Shown in pieces: positions 1 to 6,057 of a stretch of DNA of 15,716 nucleotides. How positions within the stretch are numbered: the first letter of the stretch is position 1; every line of letters begins with the position of its first letter. Source of the stretch: Candidatus Rokuibacteriota bacterium (lineage in GTDB: Bacteria; Methylomirabilota; Methylomirabilia; Rokubacteriales; JACOUJ01); contig JACOUJ010000129.1 of the NCBI GenBank assembly GCA_016177865.1, positions 1 to 15,716 of the forward strand. The letters are read 5' to 3'. The position numbers and the translations under genes were made by a program. The notes beneath the pieces were generated by a model, which saw only the letters and a program-made list of their open reading frames with translations, ran no database searches and was not told the origin of the DNA.

Positions 1-495
1 AATTTGGAGAGCGTGCTCAGCCGGCTCGACGCCTCGATCAAACGGGGCCGAAGCCCACAGAACGGCCGCCCGGCGGAGATGCGGATCATCGATCCGTGGG
101 GAAACAACTTTGATCTCGCGTCCAAAGGGTTTCTCGGGCGGGAGGAACGCAGGCTCCCGGGGATTCGCTACGTGGTCGTTCAGTCGGCTGCCCCGGATCT
201 CGCGGCGGACTTCTACAAATCCGTGCTCGATCTTCGAGAGGTCAGGAGAGGCGCGGATGGAACCATAGTCCTCAGCGATGGGGACGTGAGCCTGGCCCTC
301 GTCCCCGAACAGACGATCGGCAAATCAGGGATCCAATACTTCGGCATCCACGTTCCGGACTGGGCCTCAACCACAGCGCGCTTCAGAGAACTGGGAATTG
401 GATTATCGGCGCCCGGTGGCGCACAAGCCGAGGTCCGGGTCAGTGACCCCGAGGGCAACCTTTTCGTCCTGTCAGAAAAAGGCTGGCAGAACTAG
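1..495 (+). CDS. VOC (glyoxalase/bleomycin-resistance fold) protein, two domains, 5' end outside window
   Basis: The reading frame is open from base 1 and stops with TAG at 493-495, so the true start lies upstream. A TTG at 4-6 is only the first possible start inside the window. The visible protein starts near the end of a first VOC domain, whose typical closing strand reads DPWGNNFDLASKGF. A complete second VOC domain follows, from about GIRYVVVQSAAPDLAADFYK to VSDPEGNLFVLSEKGW. The FYxxVL opening and the D-P-x-G-N closing strand are the family signatures. VOC proteins are metal-dependent lyases, dioxygenases or binding proteins; nothing here fixes the substrate. The gene is convergent with the next one, with only 8 bases between stop codons and no obvious terminator. 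Confidence 0.8.
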   Translation, partial: NLESVLSRLDASIKRGRSPQNGRPAEMRIIDPWGNNFDLASKGFLGREERRLPGIRYVVVQSAAPDLAADFYKSVLDLREVRRGADGTIVLSDGDVSLALVPEQTIGKSGIQYFGIHVPDWASTTARFRELGIGLSAPGGAQAEVRVSDPEGNLFVLSEKGWQN

Positions 496-503
496 CGCCC
501 GCT

Positions 504-1481
504 TCACCGTCCTTTCATCTCCTCGTTCGCCTTCTTGGCAAAGCTCCAGTCCGCGATCTGAGACAGGGGAACGTTCGCCCCGGTTTTTCGGCCCTCTTGA
601 ACCAGTCGGACGGCGTTATTCATCTTGTCGTCTGACGCGATCCCCGTGCGAGTGTAGAACTCCACAATGTCCGCGTAGAGCCCCTCCCGGACATCGGGGT
701 CCTTGACACCCCAACTCTTCTCCATCACCGCGAGGATTTCGGTCTTTTGGCTCCGAATAAAATCCAGGCTCTTGAGGACCGCCTTGATCATCTTGACGAT
801 CTCTCCCGGCCGGTCCCGGATCGTGTCCACATGAACCCCAAGGCCGGCTAGGGGAATCTTCAGAACATCGTCGAACGCCACCAGCTCATTGAACCCCCGC
901 TTCCGCCCCATCTTGTTGAACGGCGGCTCCAGCATGGCCGCATGGATCGTGCCGGCCTCCAGCGCGGTATACCGACTCGAGCTACCGCCGATCTGGAGAA
1001 ACGTGACGTCCTTCTCGGGTTCCAGGCCATGTTTTCTCAGCACCAGAATGGCCTCGCTGTGAGGCGTGCCGCCGAAGCTACTGATCCCCACGATCTTTCC
1101 CTTGAGGTCCTGGACGCTCTTGACAGTCGAGGCCGTGACAAGCACATGATCTGAACCTTCCATGACCGCCATGACCACGCGGAGTGGCAGACCCGCAAGG
1201 ACGGCGCCGATAAAATTGGAAAACGTCCCCCCATAATCCACCTGCTTACTCAGGACTCCCTGGACAACAACCTGATTTTGCATCTGCACCACGACGACGT
1301 TCAGCCCCTCCGCCTTGAAGAGTCCCCTCTCCTCGGCAATCACGAAGGGCAGCGACGTGACGCCGGTTCGGCTTGTGACCCCCAGCGTGATCTTCCGCTC
1401 CTGTGCCTCAGCCCTGAACGCAAACGCACTCAGCAGAGCAAGGATTCCCAGGCACAGGCAAGCTAAGCCTCCCCTTCTCAT
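504..1481 (-). CDS. ABC transporter substrate-binding protein, NMT1/THI5/SsuA-like, secreted
   Basis: 325 residues. Residues 1-26 form a signal peptide: MRRGG, a hydrophobic stretch, then an AEA cleavage site. The mature part opens with KITLGVTSRTGVTSLPFVIAEE, followed by a GLFKAEGLNV-type segment, the pattern of NMT1/SsuA-type periplasmic binding proteins. Later segments (LKGKIVGISSFGGTPHSEA, ALEAGTIHAAMLEPPF) also fit. The family binds small organics such as pyrimidine precursors, sulfonates or aromatics and passes them to an ABC permease. No permease or ATPase gene is adjacent, as is common for the many solitary members in some lineages, so the ligand is unknown. The ATG at 1479-1481 is supported by a strong purine-rich SD (GGGGAGGAGGAG) that directly follows the stop codon of a degraded antitoxin tail. 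Confidence 0.85.
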   Translation of the reverse strand: MRRGGLACLCLGILALLSAFAFRAEAQERKITLGVTSRTGVTSLPFVIAEERGLFKAEGLNVVVVQMQNQVVVQGVLSKQVDYGGTFSNFIGAVLAGLPLRVVMAVMEGSDHVLVTASTVKSVQDLKGKIVGISSFGGTPHSEAILVLRKHGLEPEKDVTFLQIGGSSSRYTALEAGTIHAAMLEPPFNKMGRKRGFNELVAFDDVLKIPLAGLGVHVDTIRDRPGEIVKMIKAVLKSLDFIRSQKTEILAVMEKSWGVKDPDVREGLYADIVEFYTRTGIASDDKMNNAVRLVQEGRKTGANVPLSQIADWSFAKKANEEMKGR

Positions 1482-1493
1482 CTCCTCCTCCCC

Positions 1494-1625
1494 TCACCGG
1501 GCCGGGTCTCGGCAGATAAGTCCAGCGCCGTCACTGAACTTGCGGCCGGCAAAGATCGCTCGCATTCGTTCCACCCCGGCACCAACGTCCACCTCATCAA
1601 AGCTCCGCGGCCCGCTCGAGCTCCC
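1494..1625 (-). pseudogene. C-terminal remnant of a FitA-like antitoxin
   Basis: On the minus strand this stretch reads EVDVGAGVERMRAIFAGRKF then SDGAGLICRDPAR and TGA at 1494-1496. It matches the tail of the intact antitoxin at 2642-2860, which has AKVEEVRAMFAGRRFSDSAA then LIRRDRAR. By hand count about 63 of 88 bases match, starting from the shared CTCACCGGGC over the stop codon. The N-terminal ribbon-helix-helix half is missing: upstream in frame is unrelated sequence and a TAG at 1626-1628. No toxin follows; the substrate-binding protein gene starts 12 bases later. I read it as a toxin-antitoxin scar. Between here and 1716 the same frame holds about 28 further codons that I do not recognise. 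Confidence 0.65.
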
Positions 1626-1715
1626 CTACCCCAAAGCCCACGGTCCTCGATTCGTCAAGTACTGATCGGCCTGACCGCCGGCCAGTTCTTGTCCTTGCGT
1701 TACGGCTTCTTAGCC

Positions 1716-2476
1716 TCAAAAGAAAGGCCCTTCGTCCAACGAGGATTGAAGAACGCACTTATCCAGTCCGTATCTCCTCACGACATCTTCTACAAGCTTT
1801 CTAAACCAGGGTGGTGATGTCGGTGCAACATACACGCGCTCAACTAACGCCGTAGATCAATGGGGATCCACACACCGTGCTCGGGCGGTATCGCTTCATA
1901 GTCGAGAGTGCCCCCGTTGGTTGGCAACGTTCCAGTGATCGCCCGCAGTTCACGTTCGTGCGCAAACGACACTCTCTTGTGAACAAAGGGATAGTAGGCG
2001 TTGCCCTCGGGCAGCCATTTCGTTCCGTAATCGATGTATTTCACGACGGCAATGTGAACCGAGTCATCGAGACCCTTACGAAGAAGGGCATATGTCGATC
2101 GAATGGCGATGGCCTCGTTAGTCTTTGCGTAAAGCTTCCACATGGCAGCAGATTCGTGTTCATTCATGTGCCAACAACTGATCATCGTCCACTGGCAAAC
2201 CCAACGGTAGAATGTCGCCCAGGCGCTGGGATCATATTGGAGACCCGCATAAACAACTGGTCGGAGTTCTTCATTCTTGCGGGCGTACGATCCCTCGAAT
2301 GGGTCTCCAAGTTTGTCTGCTCTAGCGAAGAATAGAGCCTTCTCTTCCAGCATGGCGACGAACTTCGTGAAGTCCATATAACGCCAAATCGGGATGTCGG
2401 GATCGGCGAGAGCGACAAACACTGGCTCGGAAGCCGCTGTCCACAATCCCTCATATTCGCTCGGTCGAAGCCTCAC
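1716..2476 (-). pseudogene. DUF2971-like protein, frameshifted near the C-terminus
   Basis: The frame from GTG at 2474-2476 gives 210 residues and stops at 1844-1846 right after IPIDLRR. It shows DUF2971 hallmarks: an early WRYMDFTKFVAMLEEKALFF segment, DPFEGSY, and SCWHMNEHESAAMWKLYA. Continuing in another frame directly past the stop gives LVERVYVAPTSPPWFRKLVE, then DVVRRYGLDKCVLQSS, to TGA at 1716-1718. This is the expected family C-terminus. Adding one base near 1848-1852 would join the two into about 253 residues, a normal length, so the gene has a 1-base deletion, or there is a sequencing error. The molecular function is unknown; the family is common in accessory and defence-rich regions. 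No strong SD precedes the GTG. Base composition is lower in GC than neighbouring genes, which fits transfer. Confidence 0.75.
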
Positions 2477-2489
2477 GATCCGCCGCCTA

Positions 2490-2645
2490 TCACGAACCCA
2501 GCCACTTTACTCGTCGCGTCGACGCATGCGGCGTGGCGCAACGCGGCCAAGTCGGGTCTCTTAGAGGCGAAAGCGCTCGCTGCTCTTCGACCCGACGCGG
2601 GTACCACTTGATGGCTACACTCGCGTCAATGACAAAGCGGCTCAC
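2490..2645 (-). pseudogene. N-terminal remnant of a VapC/FitB-type PIN-domain toxin
   Basis: The GTG at 2643-2645 overlaps the antitoxin stop in a GTGA junction, as in functional toxin-antitoxin pairs. The product starts VSRFVIDASVAIKWYPRRVE. The VIDASVAIKW block is the first PIN-domain strand, with the first acidic metal ligand at residue 7. The frame then degenerates and stops after 51 codons at 2490-2492, against about 130 residues for an intact PIN toxin. The later acidic residues of the active site are missing, so an active ribonuclease is not expected. The sequence runs straight into the DUF2971-like gene, suggesting the toxin was cut when that segment arrived. A second frame over the same bases ends at 2473-2475, overlapping the DUF2971 start. 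Confidence 0.7.
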
Positions 2646-2860
2646 CGGGCTCGGTCTCGGCGAATGAGCGCGGCGCTGTCACTGAATCTTCGGCCCGCAA
2701 ACATCGCCCTGACCTCTTCGACTTTGGCGCGAGCGCCCGCCACGCTCAGGGCGACTGCCTGCTCCAGGATCGCTCTCAGTTCTGCCTGAAAAGAACGATG
2801 GTGCCGTCGGGCACGGAGCTTCAATTTGTGGACGATCGAGGGGTCAACGTTGCTTACCAT
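2642..2860 (-). CDS. FitA-like ribbon-helix-helix antitoxin
   Basis: 72 residues, the usual size. The N-terminal part (SNVDPSIVHKLKLRARRHHR, then SFQAELRAILEQAV) is the ribbon-helix-helix DNA-binding domain typical of FitA/plasmid-stability proteins. The C-terminal tail (AKVEEVRAMFAGRRFSDSAA) is the kind of segment that wraps and inhibits a PIN toxin. FitA-type proteins normally repress their own operon together with the toxin. Here the toxin that follows, joined by a GTGA overlap, is truncated, so the antitoxin is probably an orphan. It could still act on a toxin encoded elsewhere. The ATG at 2858-2860 has an AGAGGA-like SD about 10 bases upstream. The gene lies 24 bases after the MNT gene. 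Confidence 0.8.
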   Translation of the reverse strand: MVSNVDPSIVHKLKLRARRHHRSFQAELRAILEQAVALSVAGARAKVEEVRAMFAGRRFSDSAALIRRDRAR

Positions 2861-2884
2861 CGCGTAGCCGTTCCTCTGGGTCTC

Positions 2885-3175
2885 TCACAAAGGGATTGCC
2901 CCTTTGAGCACCCGGGCCCGAATGCGTGGCTTAAGACCACGCTCAGTGACCACATCCACTTCTCGGCCCAGTAGGTCCCGCAGGTCCATCAACAGCCCCC
3001 CCATGTCAAGCAAGCTGCGGCCGGGCTCCATTTCCACGAGAAAGTCCACATCGCTCCGTTCGTCAGCCTCGCCACGTGCCACGGAGCCGAAGACCCGGAC
3101 GTTGCGCGCGCCATGTTTGGCGGCAATGCGGAGGATCTCCTCCCGCTTTTCGTTCAGAAGCTCGTCAATGTCCAT
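2885..3175 (-). CDS. MNT-type minimal nucleotidyltransferase (MntA-like antitoxin), orphan
   Basis: 96 residues. The nucleotidyltransferase signature is complete: G30-S31 in VRVFGSVARGEADERSD, acidic residues D42 and D44 in SDVDFLV, and a third acid at D74 in REVDVVTERGL. Family members act as antitoxins by adding AMP to a partner HEPN toxin. A HEPN (DUF86) gene normally lies next to them, but none is visible here; the next gene is a FitA-like antitoxin. The ATG at 3173-3175 overlaps the end of larE by 11 bases, so it may be cotranscribed with that operon. Alternative: it modifies an unlinked partner. Confidence 0.85.
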   Translation of the reverse strand: MDIDELLNEKREEILRIAAKHGARNVRVFGSVARGEADERSDVDFLVEMEPGRSLLDMGGLLMDLRDLLGREVDVVTERGLKPRIRARVLKGAIPL

Positions 3176-4025
3176 CGCTGAGCTTCAATGTACCAGAAGG
3201 CACTCCCTTCCTCAGATCTTGAAGCTTCAGCCCCTCGTTCATACTCCCGCTGCGGAAGCCCTGGAGGTCGAGGGTCACATAAAGATAGCCCAGCTCCTTG
3301 AGGCCGGCGGCGATGGCTTCGGCGCGGCCGTCCTCCCAGAGGCGGGACATCTCCTCGCGGGCGATCTCGAGCCGGGCGAGCTTGTCGTGGTGGCGCACCC
3401 GGAACTGGCGGAAACCGAGGGAGCGCACGACCCTCTCGGCCTGCTCCACCTGGCGAAGTCTGTCCGCGGTGATGGCATCGCCATAGGGAAAGCGTGAAGA
3501 AAGGCAGGCAAAGGAGGGCTTGTCCCAGGTCGGCAGCCCAAGCTGGCGGGACAGCTCCCGAATCTCAGCCTTGTAGAGCTCGGCGTCAATCAGTGGCGCC
3601 CTGACCTGCTTTTCGCGGGCGGCCTTCATCCCGGGACGGTGGTCCCCGAGATCATCCATGTTGGCGCCGTAGACCAGGTGTCCCATGCCCTCTTCACGCG
3701 CGATGGGCTCAAGCCTGGTGAAGAGTTCGTCCTTACAGAAGTAGCAGCGGTTCGGAGGATTGCTGGTGTATTCAGGATTCTGCATCTCAAGAGTCTTGAT
3801 CACCCGATGGCGCATCCCAAGAAAGGCGGCCAGGCGCCGCGCCTCGTCAAGCTCTTCAGAGGGATAGCTTTCAGAGTCGGCCGTGACCAGGATGGCGCGG
3901 CCCCCCAGGGCATCCTTGGCCGCCTTGGCAAGCAAGGTGGAGTCCACCCCCCCGGAGAACGCGACGACCACGGACCCCAACTCGCGAAGAACCTCCAACA
4001 GGCGCTCGTATTTCTCGTGACTCAC
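3165..4025 (-). CDS. larE: LarE-like ATP-dependent sacrificial sulfur transferase (PP-loop)
   Basis: 286 residues from the GTG at 4023-4025, preceded by GAGGGG and 7 bases after the pfkB stop. The frame is open further upstream, but that part only shadows pfkB. The ATP-binding PP-loop is SGGVDS at 24-29. NPPNRCYFCKDELF gives C95 and C98. KPSFACLSSRFPYG gives C175, matching the cysteine that donates its sulfur in Lactobacillus LarE (C176). LarE adenylates the carboxylates of a nicotinate-derived dinucleotide and converts them to thiocarboxylates in making the nickel-pincer cofactor of lactate racemase-type enzymes. C95, C98 and C175 together would suit the variant described with a 4Fe-4S cluster on three cysteines; that is inference. 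No larA, larB or larC is in the window. Confidence 0.85.
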   Translation of the reverse strand: MSHEKYERLLEVLRELGSVVVAFSGGVDSTLLAKAAKDALGGRAILVTADSESYPSEELDEARRLAAFLGMRHRVIKTLEMQNPEYTSNPPNRCYFCKDELFTRLEPIAREEGMGHLVYGANMDDLGDHRPGMKAAREKQVRAPLIDAELYKAEIRELSRQLGLPTWDKPSFACLSSRFPYGDAITADRLRQVEQAERVVRSLGFRQFRVRHHDKLARLEIAREEMSRLWEDGRAEAIAAGLKELGYLYVTLDLQGFRSGSMNEGLKLQDLRKGVPSGTLKLSDGH

Positions 4026-4032
4026 TGGCCCC

Positions 4033-4938
4033 TCACTGGAAGGTGACCATTTCCTGGAATGCCCGGAAGCGCTCTTCGATCTCCTCGGGCCGGAGGCGCG
4101 TGAAACGCCTGAGCGAGAAATCCTCCACAGCAAAGGACGCCATGACCGAGCCATAGACCACGGCCCGGCGGAGGCCTGCCTCATCCATCCCACCATCCCG
4201 CGCCAGGGCTCCCATGAATCCCCCGGCAAAGCTGTCCCCGGCTCCGGTTGGATCCAGGACGGCCGCGAGGGGGAACGCGGGGGCGAAGAAGAAGTTCCCG
4301 TGGGCGAAGAGGACCGCGCCGTACTCTCCCCGCTTGATCACGACCAGTTGAGGACCGAAGGCGAGCACCGCCTCCGCGGCCTTGACGAGGTTCGGCTCCT
4401 GGGTGAGCTGGCGGGCTTCGCCATCATTAATGATGAGGGCGTCCGCCTCGCTCAAGATCCTCTCCAAGGCCTGCCGCTTTCCATTGATCCAGAAGTTCAT
4501 GGTGTCCATCGCCACGAGGCGGGGTCGCTCCACCTGGTGGAGAATCTCCCACTGGAGGTCGGGATCAATGTTGGCGAGGAAGAGGAAGGAGGGCTGGCGG
4601 TAGCTCTCCGGCAGGTCGGGGCGGAAGTCAGCGAACACGTTGAGCTGGGTGTCGAGGGTCTTGGCCTCATTGAGGTCATAGCCGTACTCCCCTGCCCAGC
4701 GGAAGGTTCGCCCCTTGGCCACCTGGAGACCGGTCAGATCTACGTCGCGTCGTTTCAGGAGATCCAGGTGCGCCTGGGGAAAGTCCTCTCCTACGACCGC
4801 GACAAGCTGCACCGGAGAAAAAAAGCTCGCGGCATAAGAAAAGTACGTGGCCGAGCCGCCGAGAATTTCCTGTACCGCCCCGAATGGGGTCTTGACGCTA
4901 TCGAGCGCGACCGAGCCGACTACCAGGAGATCTGACAT
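4033..4938 (-). CDS. PfkB-family carbohydrate/nucleoside kinase
   Basis: 301 residues from the ATG at 4936-4938. The frame extends further upstream but overlaps the mtnP gene there, so I use the start MSDLLVVGSVALDSV. Family features: the early G-G motif in QEILGGSATYFSYAASFF, and the C-terminal anion-hole and catalytic signature DPTGAGDSFAGGF at about 229-241, with the catalytic aspartate near 235. The family phosphorylates sugars, nucleosides or related alcohols with ATP. The exact substrate cannot be read from the sequence. It lies 8 bases after mtnP and 7 before larE. A substrate derived from methylthioadenosine salvage (ribose or adenosine type) is a reasonable guess, no more. Confidence 0.85.
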   Translation of the reverse strand: MSDLLVVGSVALDSVKTPFGAVQEILGGSATYFSYAASFFSPVQLVAVVGEDFPQAHLDLLKRRDVDLTGLQVAKGRTFRWAGEYGYDLNEAKTLDTQLNVFADFRPDLPESYRQPSFLFLANIDPDLQWEILHQVERPRLVAMDTMNFWINGKRQALERILSEADALIINDGEARQLTQEPNLVKAAEAVLAFGPQLVVIKRGEYGAVLFAHGNFFFAPAFPLAAVLDPTGAGDSFAGGFMGALARDGGMDEAGLRRAVVYGSVMASFAVEDFSLRRFTRLRPEEIEERFRAFQEMVTFQ

Positions 4939-4946
4939 GAACTCTC

Positions 4947-5819
4947 TTACTCTAAGTACCTGCCAATCAAGGGTTTCAACTTCTCTCGCTGGGCCGGAGG
5001 AATGGATAGGGAAGGAGTCAGGATCGCGTGCTTTAGGAGGGTCGGACAGGGGCAGTTTCGCGGTGGCCCAATTCGAGGGATCAGGCGGCGGAGGACTTCT
5101 TTGGCGGTCGTGACATTCCGGGTGAGGTTCTCGATGACGGCTTCCATCGTGACGGCCGCCTCCTCCTCGTGCCAGACGTCGTAGTCGGTCACCAGGGCGA
5201 GGGTCGCGTAACACAGTTCGGCCTCACGGGCGAGTTTGGCCTCCGGCATGTTCGTCATCCCGATGACGTCCACTCCCCACTGCCGATAGATCTCAGACTC
5301 CGCCCGGGTGGAGAACTGCGGCCCCTCGATACAAAGGTACGTCCCCCCCCGGTGAACCGTGGCCCCCGTAGTCTTGGCCGCGTCTTCCAAGAGGTCAGTG
5401 AGATGGGGGCAGACGGGATCGGCCATGCCGATGTGGACAACGACTCCGTCCCCGAAAAATGTCGAGGCCCTGCGGCGGGTCCAGTCGAAGAACTGGTGGG
5501 GGATGACCAGGTCGAGGGGGTGGATGGTCTCGCGCATGCTCCCCACCGCGCTGACTGAGATGACCCATTCGCATCCCAAGAGCTTGAAGCCATACATGTT
5601 GGCGCGGTACGGAAGCTCTGAGGGGAGCATCCGATGGCCACGGCCGTGGCGCGGGAGGAAGGCCACGACGCGTCCTGCCAGACGACCAATGAGGTAGGCG
5701 TCGGAGGGATCGCCGAACGGGGTGGAGACGGTCTCCCACCGCGTGTCGGTGAGGCCGTCCAATTCGTAGAGCCCACTCCCGCCGATAACGCCAATCGTAA
5801 TATCGCTCAAGTGTTCCAT
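4947..5819 (-). CDS. mtnP: S-methyl-5'-thioadenosine phosphorylase
   Basis: 290 residues, the usual length for MTA phosphorylase. Motifs in order: GVIGGSGLYELDGL near the N-terminus; FLPRHGRGHRMLPSELPYRA (phosphate site); VSAVGSMRE; YLCIEGPQFSTRAESEIYRQ; and the purine-site block VIGMTNMPEAKLAREAELCY. The enzyme splits methylthioadenosine with phosphate to adenine and methylthioribose-1-phosphate, the entry to methionine salvage. A related family member uses inosine or guanosine, but the conserved blocks here favour MTA. The ATG at 5817-5819 follows an AGAGGA SD. It is the first gene of the tight mtnP-pfkB-larE run. Its upstream spacer is almost entirely a long inverted repeat, which may affect transcription reaching it from mtaB. 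Confidence 0.9.
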   Translation of the reverse strand: MEHLSDITIGVIGGSGLYELDGLTDTRWETVSTPFGDPSDAYLIGRLAGRVVAFLPRHGRGHRMLPSELPYRANMYGFKLLGCEWVISVSAVGSMRETIHPLDLVIPHQFFDWTRRRASTFFGDGVVVHIGMADPVCPHLTDLLEDAAKTTGATVHRGGTYLCIEGPQFSTRAESEIYRQWGVDVIGMTNMPEAKLAREAELCYATLALVTDYDVWHEEEAAVTMEAVIENLTRNVTTAKEVLRRLIPRIGPPRNCPCPTLLKHAILTPSLSIPPAQREKLKPLIGRYLE

Positions 5820-5832
5820 GTCCTCTCGTGTA

Positions 5833-6056
5833 GGCGCCCGGCCCGGGAAGCCCCAGCGAGCGCCTCATGGCGAGCCGTGTCGCCGTACGCAGCGCAGGGC
5901 GGGGCGTAGCGCGCCGGCCCGAAGGCACTGACCTCCGGTCGGATCCTAGACATACCCCCTCCGGGGGATGGGGGGTCGCGCGCAGCCACGCCCGAGCCAG
6001 CTACGGCGACCTAGGCGATGCCATTGAAGCGAGCGGGGCTCCCGGGTCGGAGCGAC
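5833..6056. repeat. Long imperfect inverted repeat (foldback element) filling the mtaB-mtnP spacer
   Basis: Left arm 5833-5920 pairs with right arm 5972-6056 around a centre near 5945, with small gaps. Blocks that pair well are CGGCCCGGGAAGCCCC (5839-5854) with GGGGCTCCCGGGTCG (6035-6049), ATGGC (5867-5871) with GCCAT (6020-6024), GTCGCCGTA (5879-5887) with TACGGCGAC (6002-6010, perfect), and GCGCGCC near 5911-5917 with the GCGCGC region at 5978-5983. The apex holds two small hairpins, GACC-TCC-GGTC (5930-5940) and CCCCC-TCC-GGGGG (5955-5967). It covers nearly all of the 238-base spacer and has no protein-coding signal that I recognise. It could be a MITE or REP-like extragenic repeat, or a structured RNA region. 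Confidence 0.7.
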
Positions 6057-6057
6057 A

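Noticed and set aside
4026..4229. N-terminal extension of the larE frame
   Set aside because: These 68 codons overlap pfkB in another frame, look low-complexity, and a GTG with GAGGGG SD at 4023-4025 gives the normal LarE length.
4939..5214. N-terminal extension of the pfkB frame
   Set aside because: It overlaps the mtnP coding end; MSDLLVVGSVALD is the typical PfkB opening.
5955..5967. CCCCC-TCC-GGGGG hairpin as a rho-independent terminator after mtaB
   Set aside because: No T-run follows on either strand; it is better seen as part of the larger foldback apex.
5833..6056. Insertion sequence
   Set aside because: The element is about 220 bases and encodes no transposase; target-site duplications were not evident.
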